Shown in pieces: positions 8,074-15,374 of a DNA stretch of 24,207 bases (position 1 is the first letter of the stretch; each line of letters begins with the position of its first letter). The stretch spans positions 1-24,207 of the forward strand of contig DAOTWP010000349.1 of assembly GCA_034435675.1 (NCBI GenBank). The letters run 5' to 3'. The position numbers and the translations under genes are program-made. The notes beneath the pieces were generated by a model. The model saw nothing but the letters and a program-made list of their open reading frames with translations, was not told where the DNA came from and ran no database searches. Origin of the DNA: DAOTWP01 sp034435675. Its GTDB lineage: Bacteria > Chloroflexota > Anaerolineae > Aggregatilineales > Phototrophicaceae.

Positions 8074-8556
8074 ATGGCAATCTCTGGCGAGACGCCGACA
8101 GTCAAAACACATATCTACGAAAAACGCTCGGTGATTAATACCAGCATAGCGCGCATGATTGCGTTTCACAATGAACCCAAAGCGCTCGGAACCCTGACAC
8201 CCCCGCCGATCTTCATGCAGCTGCACCGCGATGATCGCAAATCGCTGTCCGAAGGCGAAATCGAGTTCACACTGTGGTTCCTGTTCATTCCCATTCGCTG
8301 GATCGCGCGGCATGAAGCAGGACCCACCGAAACCTCGTTCGCAGACCGGCAGGTTAAGGGACCAATGGGCTACTGGCGGCATGAGCATATTTTTCGTGAA
8401 GTCCCCGGTGGGGTAGAATTGACGGATCGAGTGAAGCTGGGACACCGACCGGGCGTGCAAGGAATACTCACGCGGTTGGCATTTGACGGGCTGCCACTGC
8501 GTATGCTGTTTTTCTACCGGCATCTGCGTACCCGGTTGGCGACACGCGGGGGCTAG
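8074..8556 (+). CDS. SRPBCC (START-like) ligand-binding family protein
   Basis: This 160-residue protein has the features of SRPBCC/cyclase-dehydrase-like proteins: an early segment LGTLTPPPIFMQLHRDDRKSL, the strand pair GEIEFTLWFLFIPIRWIARHE, the characteristic motif GPMGYWRHEHIFREVPGGVELTDRVKLG and a C-terminal helix ending FFYRHLRTRL. Such proteins hold hydrophobic ligands in a deep cavity, but the ligand is unknown. The ATG at 8074 is supported by GGGAGGAC five bases upstream. The next gene starts 16 bases after the stop, so the two are probably co-transcribed. Its position just upstream of a carotenoid operon hints at, but does not prove, a link to lipids. Confidence 0.8.
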   Translation: MAISGETPTVKTHIYEKRSVINTSIARMIAFHNEPKALGTLTPPPIFMQLHRDDRKSLSEGEIEFTLWFLFIPIRWIARHEAGPTETSFADRQVKGPMGYWRHEHIFREVPGGVELTDRVKLGHRPGVQGILTRLAFDGLPLRMLFFYRHLRTRLATRGG

Positions 8557-8572
8557 CGATGGAGCGCGGACG

Positions 8573-9247
8573 ATGCAGACAATCACAGGCTTTGTCGGCG
8601 AAAACCGGATGACTTATGAGCTGCCTGCGGGCGGCATCTCCCTGACAGGTTATGTGGCGCGGCGGATGCACAAGACCGAACTGCTGGAAGAAATGCCCGC
8701 GCTGATCCGGCTGAATCCGCTGCGGGCGCTGGCACAGTTCGGAATCTACGTGGTTGCCGCAGCAACCAGTTTCGGACCGGCGCGCTACCAACCGCGCTTT
8801 GACCACCCCGGCACACTGATCAGCGAAGAAGACCCCGCCACAGGGGCGCGTATCACTGTCGAACAACTCACCCCAGATCCGCATTACCGCTTCACCTTCT
8901 TCGCGGAACTGCCCGGCGGCGATACGCTGCGCGGCGAGGAAACGATCATTGGCACAGTGCTGACCCTGCGCGGGTTGGGCATGCCAGCCCCCTCCTACTA
9001 CGAGTACACTGCCACTGCCGACCACTGGCATGCCATCGCGCAGGGCACGATTTACAGCGAACTCAGCCCACGCTTGTTTCAACCGGCATGGATACAGGGC
9101 TTCGGCACGCTTCAGGTGAGCGACAATGGCGGCAGAGAAGGTACGATCACCCTGACGCGCAGCGCCCTAATCCGAGTTGAACTGAATGAATCCGGCGGCA
9201 GCGATGAAGGTGGCGAGAGCCTCGCGTTTAGTGTGCAGTTGCGTTAA
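8573..9247 (+). CDS. Hypothetical beta-rich protein
   Basis: I do not recognise this 224-residue protein. It begins MQTITGFVGENRMTYELPAGGISLTGYVARRMHKTELLEEMPALIRLN, has one moderately hydrophobic stretch (LAQFGIYVVAAATSFG, about residues 57-72) and then many alternating strands typical of a beta sandwich or barrel (ITVEQLTPDPHYRFTFFAEL, DTLRGEETIIGTVLTLRG, YYEYTATADHWHAIAQGTIYSEL, GTITLTRSALIRVEL). There is no signal peptide and no Cys pair. It follows the SRPBCC gene by 16 bases and precedes the carotenoid desaturase by 161 bases. The ATG at 8573 is chosen because the frame upstream overlaps the SRPBCC gene and reads as non-coding. Confidence 0.65.
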   Translation: MQTITGFVGENRMTYELPAGGISLTGYVARRMHKTELLEEMPALIRLNPLRALAQFGIYVVAAATSFGPARYQPRFDHPGTLISEEDPATGARITVEQLTPDPHYRFTFFAELPGGDTLRGEETIIGTVLTLRGLGMPAPSYYEYTATADHWHAIAQGTIYSELSPRLFQPAWIQGFGTLQVSDNGGREGTITLTRSALIRVELNESGGSDEGGESLAFSVQLR

Positions 9248-9408
9248 GCAACATGCGCACTACCCGATTCCGAAAACAACAATCTGTAGGGATTCATCGC
9301 TCCGATTCATGCAAAGCTCATTTCGCCGCGCTATTCTCGTTCAGATCGTTTAGTTTGTTCTGAATAGTACGAGAGATCGCGCTGCCAGTAATTCGCAGTG
9401 GGGGCGAA

Positions 9409-10944
9409 GTGAGCAAGAGTATCATCGTGATCGGCGCAGGCGTGGGCGGGCTGACCACCGCCGCGCTGCTGGCACAGGCGGGCTACCGCGTGACTGTGCT
9501 GGAGGCGCAAACCTACCCCGGCGGCTGTGCGGGCACATTCTATCATAAGGGTTTCCGTTTCGATGCCGGGGCGACCGTCGCGGGTGGATTCCAGCCGAAC
9601 GGACCACACGCCATCGCAGGCGAACGACTGGGCATTCACTGGCGGGTAAGGCAGCATGATCCCGCGTGGGTCGTGCATCTGCCGGATCGCACAGTTGCCT
9701 TGACTGGCGATAACGCCGAGGTCCTGGCGCAGTTCCCACAGTCCGTCCGCTTCTGGCAGGCACAAAGTCAAACCGCCGATCTCGGCTGGAAGCTCGCTGC
9801 ACTGGGGCTGCCGTGGCCCCCGACACAGCCCGCCGATCTACTGCAACTCGCCAGAGCCGGACTGCGCTATTTCCCGCAGGATGTACGCCTGCTGCCCTAT
9901 GCGTTCAGCACAGTGCAGCAGTGGCTGCGGCGCAGCGGCGCGGATGCTGACCCGGCGTTCAGGCGCTTTGTGGATGCGCAGCTTCTGATTTCGGCGCAGA
10001 CCACTTCTGAGCGTGTCAATGCGCTGTGGGGCGCAACCGCGCTCGACCTGGCACGGCAGGGGGTTTACCATGTGGAAGGCGGCATGGGCGGGCTGGCGGA
10101 AACGCTGGTCCGGCGCATCGCTGATTTTGGCGGGCAGGTGCTCTATCGCCAGCGCGTCACACGGATTGCAGTGCAGCAGGGGCGCGTCAGCGGAGTATAC
10201 GCGCAGCAGGGCAAACGCGGCAGGCAGCAGCAGTTCTACCCCGCTGATTTCGTGGTGGGCAACCTGACACCCTGGTCGCTGGACACGCTGCTGGCTGACA
10301 GCAGCCCGTCGCGATTGCGGCGTGAAGTTCAGGCGCGGTCAAACGGCTGGGGCGCGTTTGTGCTGCATCTGGGCGTACAGGCGGACAAACTGCCTGCTGA
10401 CCTGCCCGACCATCACCAGCTAATTGCCAGTTACGAGGGTGCACTGGGCGAAACCCGCAGCATCTTCATTTCGATCTCGCCCCCATGGGATCACAGCCGT
10501 GCCCCGGCAGGGCAGCGTGCTGTCACGATGACCACGCACACAGCCGTACAGCCGTGGTGGACGCTGCTAAACAGCGATGAAACGGCGTACCATGCGCGCA
10601 AAGCGGAGTACACAGCCAAGATGCTGGAGACCGTTGAGCGTTATCTACCAGGTTTTGGCGGCAGCATTACCCTGCAACTGCCCGGCACACCGGTCACATA
10701 CCAGTTCTACACCGAACGGCATCAGGGCATGGTCGGGGGTTTCCCGATTACGTCTTTGTTCCGCGTGCGGGGACCACGCACCGGCATCAGCAACCTGCGC
10801 CTGGTGGGTGACTCGATCTTTCCAGGACAATCTACGGCAGGTGTCACACTGGGCGCAATGCGCGTCGCCGCCGATGTGCAGCGCGCCCTGCCGCTGGAAC
10901 GCACACGCAGTTTTGCGCTGCCACAACCGGAGCAAAACCGATGA
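9409..10944 (+). CDS. CrtI/CrtD-family carotenoid desaturase or isomerase
   Basis: This 511-residue FAD-dependent protein of the phytoene desaturase superfamily has the N-terminal dinucleotide-binding motif GAGVGG (residues 9-14), the ribose-binding acid E32 in VLEAQTYPGGCAG, and the C-terminal FAD segment SNLRLVGDSIFPGQSTAGVTLGAMRVA. The PGGCAGTF and GDSIFPGQ signatures are closer to CrtD (C-3',4' desaturase) and CrtISO-like members than to the second paralogue here (crtI at 21440), so a role late in the pathway is more likely than phytoene desaturation. The start is the GTG at 9409, preceded by a G-rich Shine-Dalgarno-like stretch. Its TGA overlaps the photolyase ATG (ATGA), which makes it the first gene of a four-gene operon. 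Confidence 0.88.
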   Translation: MSKSIIVIGAGVGGLTTAALLAQAGYRVTVLEAQTYPGGCAGTFYHKGFRFDAGATVAGGFQPNGPHAIAGERLGIHWRVRQHDPAWVVHLPDRTVALTGDNAEVLAQFPQSVRFWQAQSQTADLGWKLAALGLPWPPTQPADLLQLARAGLRYFPQDVRLLPYAFSTVQQWLRRSGADADPAFRRFVDAQLLISAQTTSERVNALWGATALDLARQGVYHVEGGMGGLAETLVRRIADFGGQVLYRQRVTRIAVQQGRVSGVYAQQGKRGRQQQFYPADFVVGNLTPWSLDTLLADSSPSRLRREVQARSNGWGAFVLHLGVQADKLPADLPDHHQLIASYEGALGETRSIFISISPPWDHSRAPAGQRAVTMTTHTAVQPWWTLLNSDETAYHARKAEYTAKMLETVERYLPGFGGSITLQLPGTPVTYQFYTERHQGMVGGFPITSLFRVRGPRTGISNLRLVGDSIFPGQSTAGVTLGAMRVAADVQRALPLERTRSFALPQPEQNR

Positions 10945-12422
10945 ACACGCTGCCTGATCCTGTGATTGTCTGGCTGCGGCGCGACCTGCGGCTGACGGAT
11001 AACACAGCGCTGAATGCCGCGCTGCGTGACAAGGACGCCCCGCTGATTGTGCTGTTCATCCTGGACCCGGCGATTCTGCGCGGTCTGCGTTTCAGCATTC
11101 CGCGTATGCAGTTTATTCTCAACGCGCTCGCAGCACTGGATGCCAGTTTGCACACACGCGGCGGGCAACTGCTGCTGCGCCAGGGACAACCAGCGCAGGT
11201 ACTGTATGACCTGATTCGCGAAACCGGCGCACGCGCGCTGTACTACAATCGGGACTACTCGCCCTATGCCCGCCAGCGTGACGAGGCACTGCAATCCCTG
11301 CTGGGCGTGTCTGTGCATGCCTTTGATGACCTGCTGCTCAAAGCGCCGGGCAGCGTCCTGAAGCAGGATGGCAGCCCCTACACCGTCTATACGCCGTTCA
11401 TGCGCCGCTGGAAAGCCCTGCCGCCGCCAGCGCCACCGGCAACGGAGACGCTGCACGCCGCACGACTGCTGCCACTGGCGGGCATTCCCGGCAGCCCTGT
11501 GCCGACACTGGCAGCGCTGGGTTTTGCGGCAAATCCCGTGCCGCTGCCGGACGCCAGCGAACACAGTGCCGCCGCACAATTGGAAGCATTTGTTGGCGCA
11601 CACATTGCGCATTACGCAGACGGACGCAATGCACTCGGCAACATGCAGGACAGCCCGCTGGCGCAAACCTCGCGTCTGTCGCCCTATTTGCGCTCGGGCA
11701 TTGTATCGCCGCGCATGCTGTACTGGGCAGCACGCGGGGCTTATCTGCACGCAAGCACCGAGGCGGGGCGCAACTCGATTGAGTCCTGGGTGAATGAACT
11801 AATCTGGCGCGATTTTTACACGCACATCCTGTATCATTTCCCGCTTGTGGTAACACGCAATTTTCACACGAAATATGATGGGGTTGCATGGCGGCATGCG
11901 CCGGACGAACTGCAAGCATGGAAGAACGGGCAGACCGGCTACCCGGTGGTTGATGCTGCCATGCGGCAGTTGCGGGCAACCGGCTGGATGCACAACCGGG
12001 CGCGTATGATTGTCGCCAGCTTTCTCACCAAGCACTTACTGATTGACTGGCGCGAAGGCGAGCAGCATTTTATACAATGGTTAGTGGATGGTGATTTGGC
12101 AGCAAACAATGGTGGATGGCAGTGGGCAGCGGGCACAGGTACAGACGCGCAGCCCTATTTCCGCATTTTTAACCCGGTGAACCAATCGCAGAAGTTCGAC
12201 CCGCAAGGGGTGTTTATCCGCCGCTGGTTGCCGGAACTGCGCGCTGTCCCGGCGAAGTTCATTCACGCCCCGTGGGAAATGGATGCCCCACCAGCAAACT
12301 ACCCGCCGCCGCTGGTTGACCATCCTGCCGCCCGTGAGCGCGCGTTGACTGAGTTTAAGGCGGCTGTCCTCACAGATGCTGAAGCAAAAGATGCAAAGGA
12401 AATGAGTGATGAAACGCCGTAG
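10941..12422 (+). CDS. phr: Deoxyribodipyrimidine photolyase (cryptochrome/photolyase family)
   Basis: This 493-residue flavoprotein repairs UV-induced pyrimidine dimers using blue light. The N-terminal alpha/beta antenna domain starts VIVWLRRDLRLTDNTAL; the C-terminal FAD domain contains SRLSPYLRSGIVSPR, SWVNELIWRDFYTHIL, TGYPVVDAAMRQLRATGWMHNRARM, LIDWREGEQHF and DLAANNGGWQWAAGTGTDAQ, the standard class I CPD photolyase pattern. The antenna chromophore cannot be told by eye. The length is slightly above the usual 450-480 because of a Pro/Ala-rich linker. It overlaps the upstream desaturase by ATGA and the downstream hydrolase by 14 bases. Pairing a photolyase with carotenoid genes is common in light-responsive bacterial clusters. 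Confidence 0.97.
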   Translation: MNTLPDPVIVWLRRDLRLTDNTALNAALRDKDAPLIVLFILDPAILRGLRFSIPRMQFILNALAALDASLHTRGGQLLLRQGQPAQVLYDLIRETGARALYYNRDYSPYARQRDEALQSLLGVSVHAFDDLLLKAPGSVLKQDGSPYTVYTPFMRRWKALPPPAPPATETLHAARLLPLAGIPGSPVPTLAALGFAANPVPLPDASEHSAAAQLEAFVGAHIAHYADGRNALGNMQDSPLAQTSRLSPYLRSGIVSPRMLYWAARGAYLHASTEAGRNSIESWVNELIWRDFYTHILYHFPLVVTRNFHTKYDGVAWRHAPDELQAWKNGQTGYPVVDAAMRQLRATGWMHNRARMIVASFLTKHLLIDWREGEQHFIQWLVDGDLAANNGGWQWAAGTGTDAQPYFRIFNPVNQSQKFDPQGVFIRRWLPELRAVPAKFIHAPWEMDAPPANYPPPLVDHPAARERALTEFKAAVLTDAEAKDAKEMSDETP

Positions 12423-13455
12423 AAGATGGTTAATTGCACTGGGGATTATCGCCTTTATGCTCTTTATTCTACCTTTCCTGATCCCCCTGCCGCCGGCGGG
12501 CGTGGACCCGGTGGCACTGTATAACGAGATCCGCACGGGAACGGTACCCGATGGTGTGAACCCGGCGCTGGTCGAAACGCTGTCCAACCCGGACGGCAGT
12601 TATATTGAAGTGGACGGTGTGCAAATCTATGTCATTGACAAAGGCGCAGAAGACGCCCCGGCAGTGATCTTTCTGCATGGCTTTGGCGGCTCAACCTTCA
12701 CCTGGCGGCTGACGTTGGACGCCGTTGCAGATGCCGGATACCGCGCAATTGCCTTTGACCGCCCGCCGTTTGGCATGTCGCAGCGCCCGGCAAGTCTCGA
12801 CTATGCCGCGCCTGCTGCTGCCGACTTCACGGCACACCTGATGGATGTCATGGGCATTGAAACGGCGACGCTGGTTGGACACAGCGCAGGCGGAACTGTG
12901 CTGGCACATTTTGCGCTGAATTACCCGGAGCGCGTTGATAAACTGGTGATTGTCTCAGGAGCAGTGCTGACCGGAGGCGGCGCACCGCCGTTTGTCGGCA
13001 GTATCGTCGGCTTCCCCCCAATCACACGCTGGACACAGATCGGGGTACGTATCTTCATTACGCCGGAACGCCTGTCGGACATTCTCTCTACCGCATATGC
13101 CCGCAGCGACTTCATGCGCCCGGCAATTGCGCTGGGCTACCAGCTTCCGCTGTATACGCTCGACTGGGACAGCGGGCTGGTCGCCCTGGTGCGTGACTCG
13201 GCGCGCAACGCGGTACCGCAGGAACGTCTGCCGGAGATTACGGCGAATACGCTGCTGCTCTGGGGCGCAAACGATACATGGGTTCCCCCGGCAGATGGTG
13301 CACAACTGGCGGAGATTCTGCCCAACGCGACGCTGCAAACCTATGACAATGTCGGGCATTTGCCGATGGAAGAAGCAGATCAAAACTTCAACCTTGATCT
13401 GATCGGATTTTTGAATACCGGCGAGTTACCAGCAGAGGCAGAATTCCAGGGATGA
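12409..13455 (+). CDS. Membrane-anchored alpha/beta hydrolase
   Basis: This 348-residue protein has an N-terminal signal anchor (MKRRRRW followed by about 20 hydrophobic residues, IALGIIAFMLFILPFLIPL) and an alpha/beta hydrolase domain: oxyanion segment FLHGFGGSTFTW, nucleophile elbow GHSAGG (Ser159), Asp289 in WGANDTWVP and His317 in DNVGHLPMEE. The catalytic domain would lie outside the cytoplasmic membrane. The substrate is not predictable; esterases, epoxide hydrolases and haloperoxidase-like enzymes all share this pattern. I chose the ATG at 12409, with AAGGA upstream; a GTG directly before it (12406) is possible. The gene overlaps the photolyase end by 14 bases and the peroxiredoxin start by ATGA. 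Confidence 0.9.
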   Translation: MKRRRRWLIALGIIAFMLFILPFLIPLPPAGVDPVALYNEIRTGTVPDGVNPALVETLSNPDGSYIEVDGVQIYVIDKGAEDAPAVIFLHGFGGSTFTWRLTLDAVADAGYRAIAFDRPPFGMSQRPASLDYAAPAAADFTAHLMDVMGIETATLVGHSAGGTVLAHFALNYPERVDKLVIVSGAVLTGGGAPPFVGSIVGFPPITRWTQIGVRIFITPERLSDILSTAYARSDFMRPAIALGYQLPLYTLDWDSGLVALVRDSARNAVPQERLPEITANTLLLWGANDTWVPPADGAQLAEILPNATLQTYDNVGHLPMEEADQNFNLDLIGFLNTGELPAEAEFQG

Positions 13456-14024
13456 GCACAGCAAAAAAAGCACAACCGCGCCTGCACCCCGGCGACAGCG
13501 CCCCCGCGTTAACACTGCTGAACGCCAGCGGGAAAACCGTTGAACTGCCAGCACTGTGGAACAGCGGACCAACGGTACTGACCTTTTTACGGCATTTTGG
13601 CTGACTGTTCTGCCGGGAATGGCTGGCTCAGTTAGAGCAGCACCATGCAGAATTCAGCGCAGCGGGCATCCAGGTGATCGCCGTCGCAATGGGCGAACCC
13701 AAACATGCGGAACGGTACTGCGGCAAACTGGCACCGAGTGTGGACTGCCTGACCGATGAAACCACAGCGCCCTATCTCACGTATGGGTTGAGTAGAGGTG
13801 GGGCAAAAGAGTTGATGTCGTTTGATGTCGCCAAAGCGGCTGTGCGAGCGATGGCGCGGGGCAATGTGCAGGGTAAAACAATCGGCGATGCGCAGATGAT
13901 GCCGGGCACATTCGTAATCGATAGGCAGGGTATTATCCGCTACAGCTACTACAGCGCGCACGCAGGCGACCATCCACCGATCAGCGCACTGCTGGCAGGT
14001 GGGCGTGAGACAGCGCAGCCCTGA
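13452..14024 (+). CDS. Peroxiredoxin-like (AhpC/TSA) protein, predicted selenoprotein with UGA at codon 51
   Basis: This single 190-codon gene reads through an in-frame TGA at 13602-13604. The first 50 residues (LHPGDSAPALTLLNASGKTVELP, then TVLTFLRHFG) are a normal thioredoxin-fold start. After the TGA the same frame continues LFCREWLAQLEQ, then IQVIAVAMGEP and MPGTFVIDRQGIIRYSYYS to a TGA at 14022. In the family this site reads FLRHFGC-x-x-CRE, so the TGA stands exactly on the first Cys of the CxxC motif, giving U51-x-x-C54. A SECIS-like hairpin follows (separate entry). The enzyme would reduce peroxides or act as a thiol oxidoreductase in the cytoplasm. The start ATG overlaps the hydrolase stop (ATGA). 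The alternatives are a nonsense mutation or a sequencing error; the intact frame on both sides and the hairpin argue against them. Whether the genome encodes SelA, SelB and SelC is not visible here. Confidence 0.8.
13608..13652 (+). promoter_or_regulatory. Candidate bacterial SECIS element (selenocysteine insertion hairpin)
   Basis: This is an RNA hairpin 3 bases after the UGA. The lower stem is TTCTGC (13608-13613) with GCAGAA (13647-13652), 6 bp. A 5-base bulge (13614-13618) follows. The middle stem is 13619-13621 with 13644-13646, then 13622-13624 with 13639-13641, with a 2-base bulge at 13642-13643. A single bulged G (13625) sits below the top stem GCTC/GAGC (13626-13629 with 13635-13638). 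The apical loop is AGTTA (13630-13634), with G in second position. The UGA-to-loop distance is 25 bases. This fits the known bacterial SECIS pattern: within the coding region, loop about 16-37 bases from the UGA, a G in the first loop positions and a bulge just below the upper stem, as in fdhF. Confidence 0.7.
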
Positions 14025-14058
14025 CACAACAGCAGGACGGGGATCAAGTGGCTGAGTA

Positions 14059-14311
14059 ATGAAGGCAGAACACCTCAAAGACGGTGAGGCGTTCTATACC
14101 AAGTACAAGCAAATTGAAAATGTCGGATGTAGGGGCGGGTCTGAGATCCGTCCCTACGGAAAACAATCCCGCGAGATTGCTGTGGTTGTACTTAGCCCCT
14201 GATACAGGCATTGCGGAAACAGAGGGACTGTACGAGGGTAACACTTTAACATGGCTCTCATACGAACCTAATGGCAAACTTTGGCGTTCAAGGATAATAC
14301 TCATTGGTTAA
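14059..14311 (+). pseudogene. Possible gene remnant in the 350-base gap before crtB
   Basis: The gap 14025-14373 holds no intact gene that I can support. Two short pieces look protein-like but are in different frames: MKAEHLKDGEAFYTKYKQ from the ATG at 14059, and GLYEGNTLTWLSYEPNGKLW ending at the TAA at 14309-14311. A palindromic repeat (14129-14157) lies between them. One reading is a small gene broken by insertion of the repeat plus a frameshift. I cannot name a family, and chance is a real alternative. The rest of the gap contains the crtB leader. Confidence 0.2.
14129..14157. repeat. Palindromic (REP/MITE-like) repeat
   Basis: Arms GTAGGGGCGGGTC and GATCCGTCCCTAC are separated by TGA. 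Eleven of 13 positions pair exactly and the other two would be G-T, so an RNA copy forms a full 13-bp hairpin. GTAGGGGCGG...CCCTAC palindromes resemble dispersed repeats of GC-rich bacterial genomes, Chloroflexota included. No second copy exists in this window. Confidence 0.7.
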
Positions 14312-14373
14312 AATCTCGCAGTGAATCGCACTGCCGGGTCTGCAATTACCCACCACAAGACAGGCGCAAGGGA

Positions 14374-15327
14374 ATGACCGTTCAAATCCATTATGCATGG
14401 GAATATCGGCTGCTGACGTGGGCGCAGGAAGCGTTTGAAAGTCATACGCCCGGCAAGTGGCTTGAAACTGATAATGTGACGCTGGCAAATGCTTATCTGG
14501 AATGTGAGCAGATCACCCGCGAACACAGCCGGACGTTCTATATGGCATCGGGATTACTGGCGCCGGAACGCCGCCATGCCGCTCGCGCGCTGTACGCCTT
14601 CTGCCGTGTGACGGATGATCTGGTAGATCGCAGCAGTGCGCCTGCCCACCGCCTGACGGCGCTGCGGGAGTGGCAGCAAACCATCTGCGCGGCAGTCCCG
14701 GCAGAGGATAACCCGGTAGCGCTGGCATGGGCGAATACGCAGCTTCAGTTCCGCATTCCACGTGGCTACGCCGAGCAGCTTATCGAGGGCTGCGCTACTG
14801 ACCTTACCAAAACGCGCTATGCCACGTTCGACGAGCTGGCAGAGTATTCCTACGGCGTCGCCTCAACCGTCGGGCTGATGGTCATGCACATAATCGGCTT
14901 TCAGAGCGTAGACGCCATTCCCTATGCGATTCGGTTGGGCGTTGCACTGCAAATGACGAACATTCTGCGTGATGTGGCGGAAGACTGGCGCGCCGGACGG
15001 CTGTACCTGCCACAGGATGAACTGGCGCTGTATTCCCTGAGCGAAGCGGATATTGAAGCGGGACAAGTGGACAACCGCTGGCGGGCATTCATGCGCTTCC
15101 AGATTGAACGTAATCGCCGCCTGTACGCGGAGGCGCTGCCAGGCATCGCCCTGCTGAACCCCGGCGGGCGTTTTGCCATTATGGCTGCGGCAAACCTGTA
15201 TGAAGGCATTCTGACCGACATCGAACGGCATGACTATGATGTCTTCAGCCGCCGCGCCCATGTCAGTCCACGCGGCAAACTTGCGCGACTGCCGGGTATC
15301 TGGTGGCGCACCCGGCGGATGCGGTAG
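14374..15327 (+). CDS. crtB: Phytoene synthase (squalene/phytoene synthase family)
   Basis: This 317-residue enzyme condenses two geranylgeranyl diphosphates to phytoene, the first committed step to C40 carotenoids. The two Mg-diphosphate-binding aspartate motifs are clear: DDLVD (residues 81-85, in YAFCRVTDDLVD) and D200-x-x-x-D204 in TNILRDVAEDWRAGRLYLP. Also typical are ITREHSRTFYMAS and LAEYSYGVASTVGLM. The length is normal for the family. The ATG at 14374 is preceded by AAGGGA at short spacing; the open frame extends upstream but reads as non-coding. An L-lactate dehydrogenase follows after 47 bases. Phytoene rather than dehydrosqualene as product is inferred from the desaturase, CruF and lycopene cyclase genes nearby. 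Confidence 0.96.
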   Translation: MTVQIHYAWEYRLLTWAQEAFESHTPGKWLETDNVTLANAYLECEQITREHSRTFYMASGLLAPERRHAARALYAFCRVTDDLVDRSSAPAHRLTALREWQQTICAAVPAEDNPVALAWANTQLQFRIPRGYAEQLIEGCATDLTKTRYATFDELAEYSYGVASTVGLMVMHIIGFQSVDAIPYAIRLGVALQMTNILRDVAEDWRAGRLYLPQDELALYSLSEADIEAGQVDNRWRAFMRFQIERNRRLYAEALPGIALLNPGGRFAIMAAANLYEGILTDIERHDYDVFSRRAHVSPRGKLARLPGIWWRTRRMR

Positions 15328-15374
15328 AATAGTCGTGTTTATACCGGATCATCTGGGGCATTAAGGGGGCTGCT

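Noticed and set aside
9331..9367. Inverted pair CTATTC / GAATAG upstream of the desaturase
   Set aside because: Only six bases with a 25-base spacer, and no promoter boxes in good register with it.
10722..11750. Long open frame on the minus strand (about 340 codons)
   Set aside because: It lies opposite the desaturase and photolyase, which have clear family motifs. The minus-strand translation is rich in Gln, Arg and Cys and matches no domain; it is a GC-driven shadow.
13602..13604. UGA read as Trp (altered genetic code)
   Set aside because: TGA ends many genes here at the expected place, for example crtI, cruF, the hydrolase and the desaturase, where it overlaps the next start codon.
13612..13623. 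Short hairpin GCC-loop-GGC right after the UGA as the SECIS
   Set aside because: Only 3 bp, with the loop about 10 bases from the UGA, which is too close. The longer hairpin at 13608-13652 fits the bacterial pattern better.
13674..14024. A separate 116-residue gene starting at the GTG at 13674
   Set aside because: It would begin in the middle of a thioredoxin-fold strand (IQVIAVAMGEP). The same frame upstream carries the family's N-terminus up to and beyond the UGA, so one gene with UGA recoding explains the data better.
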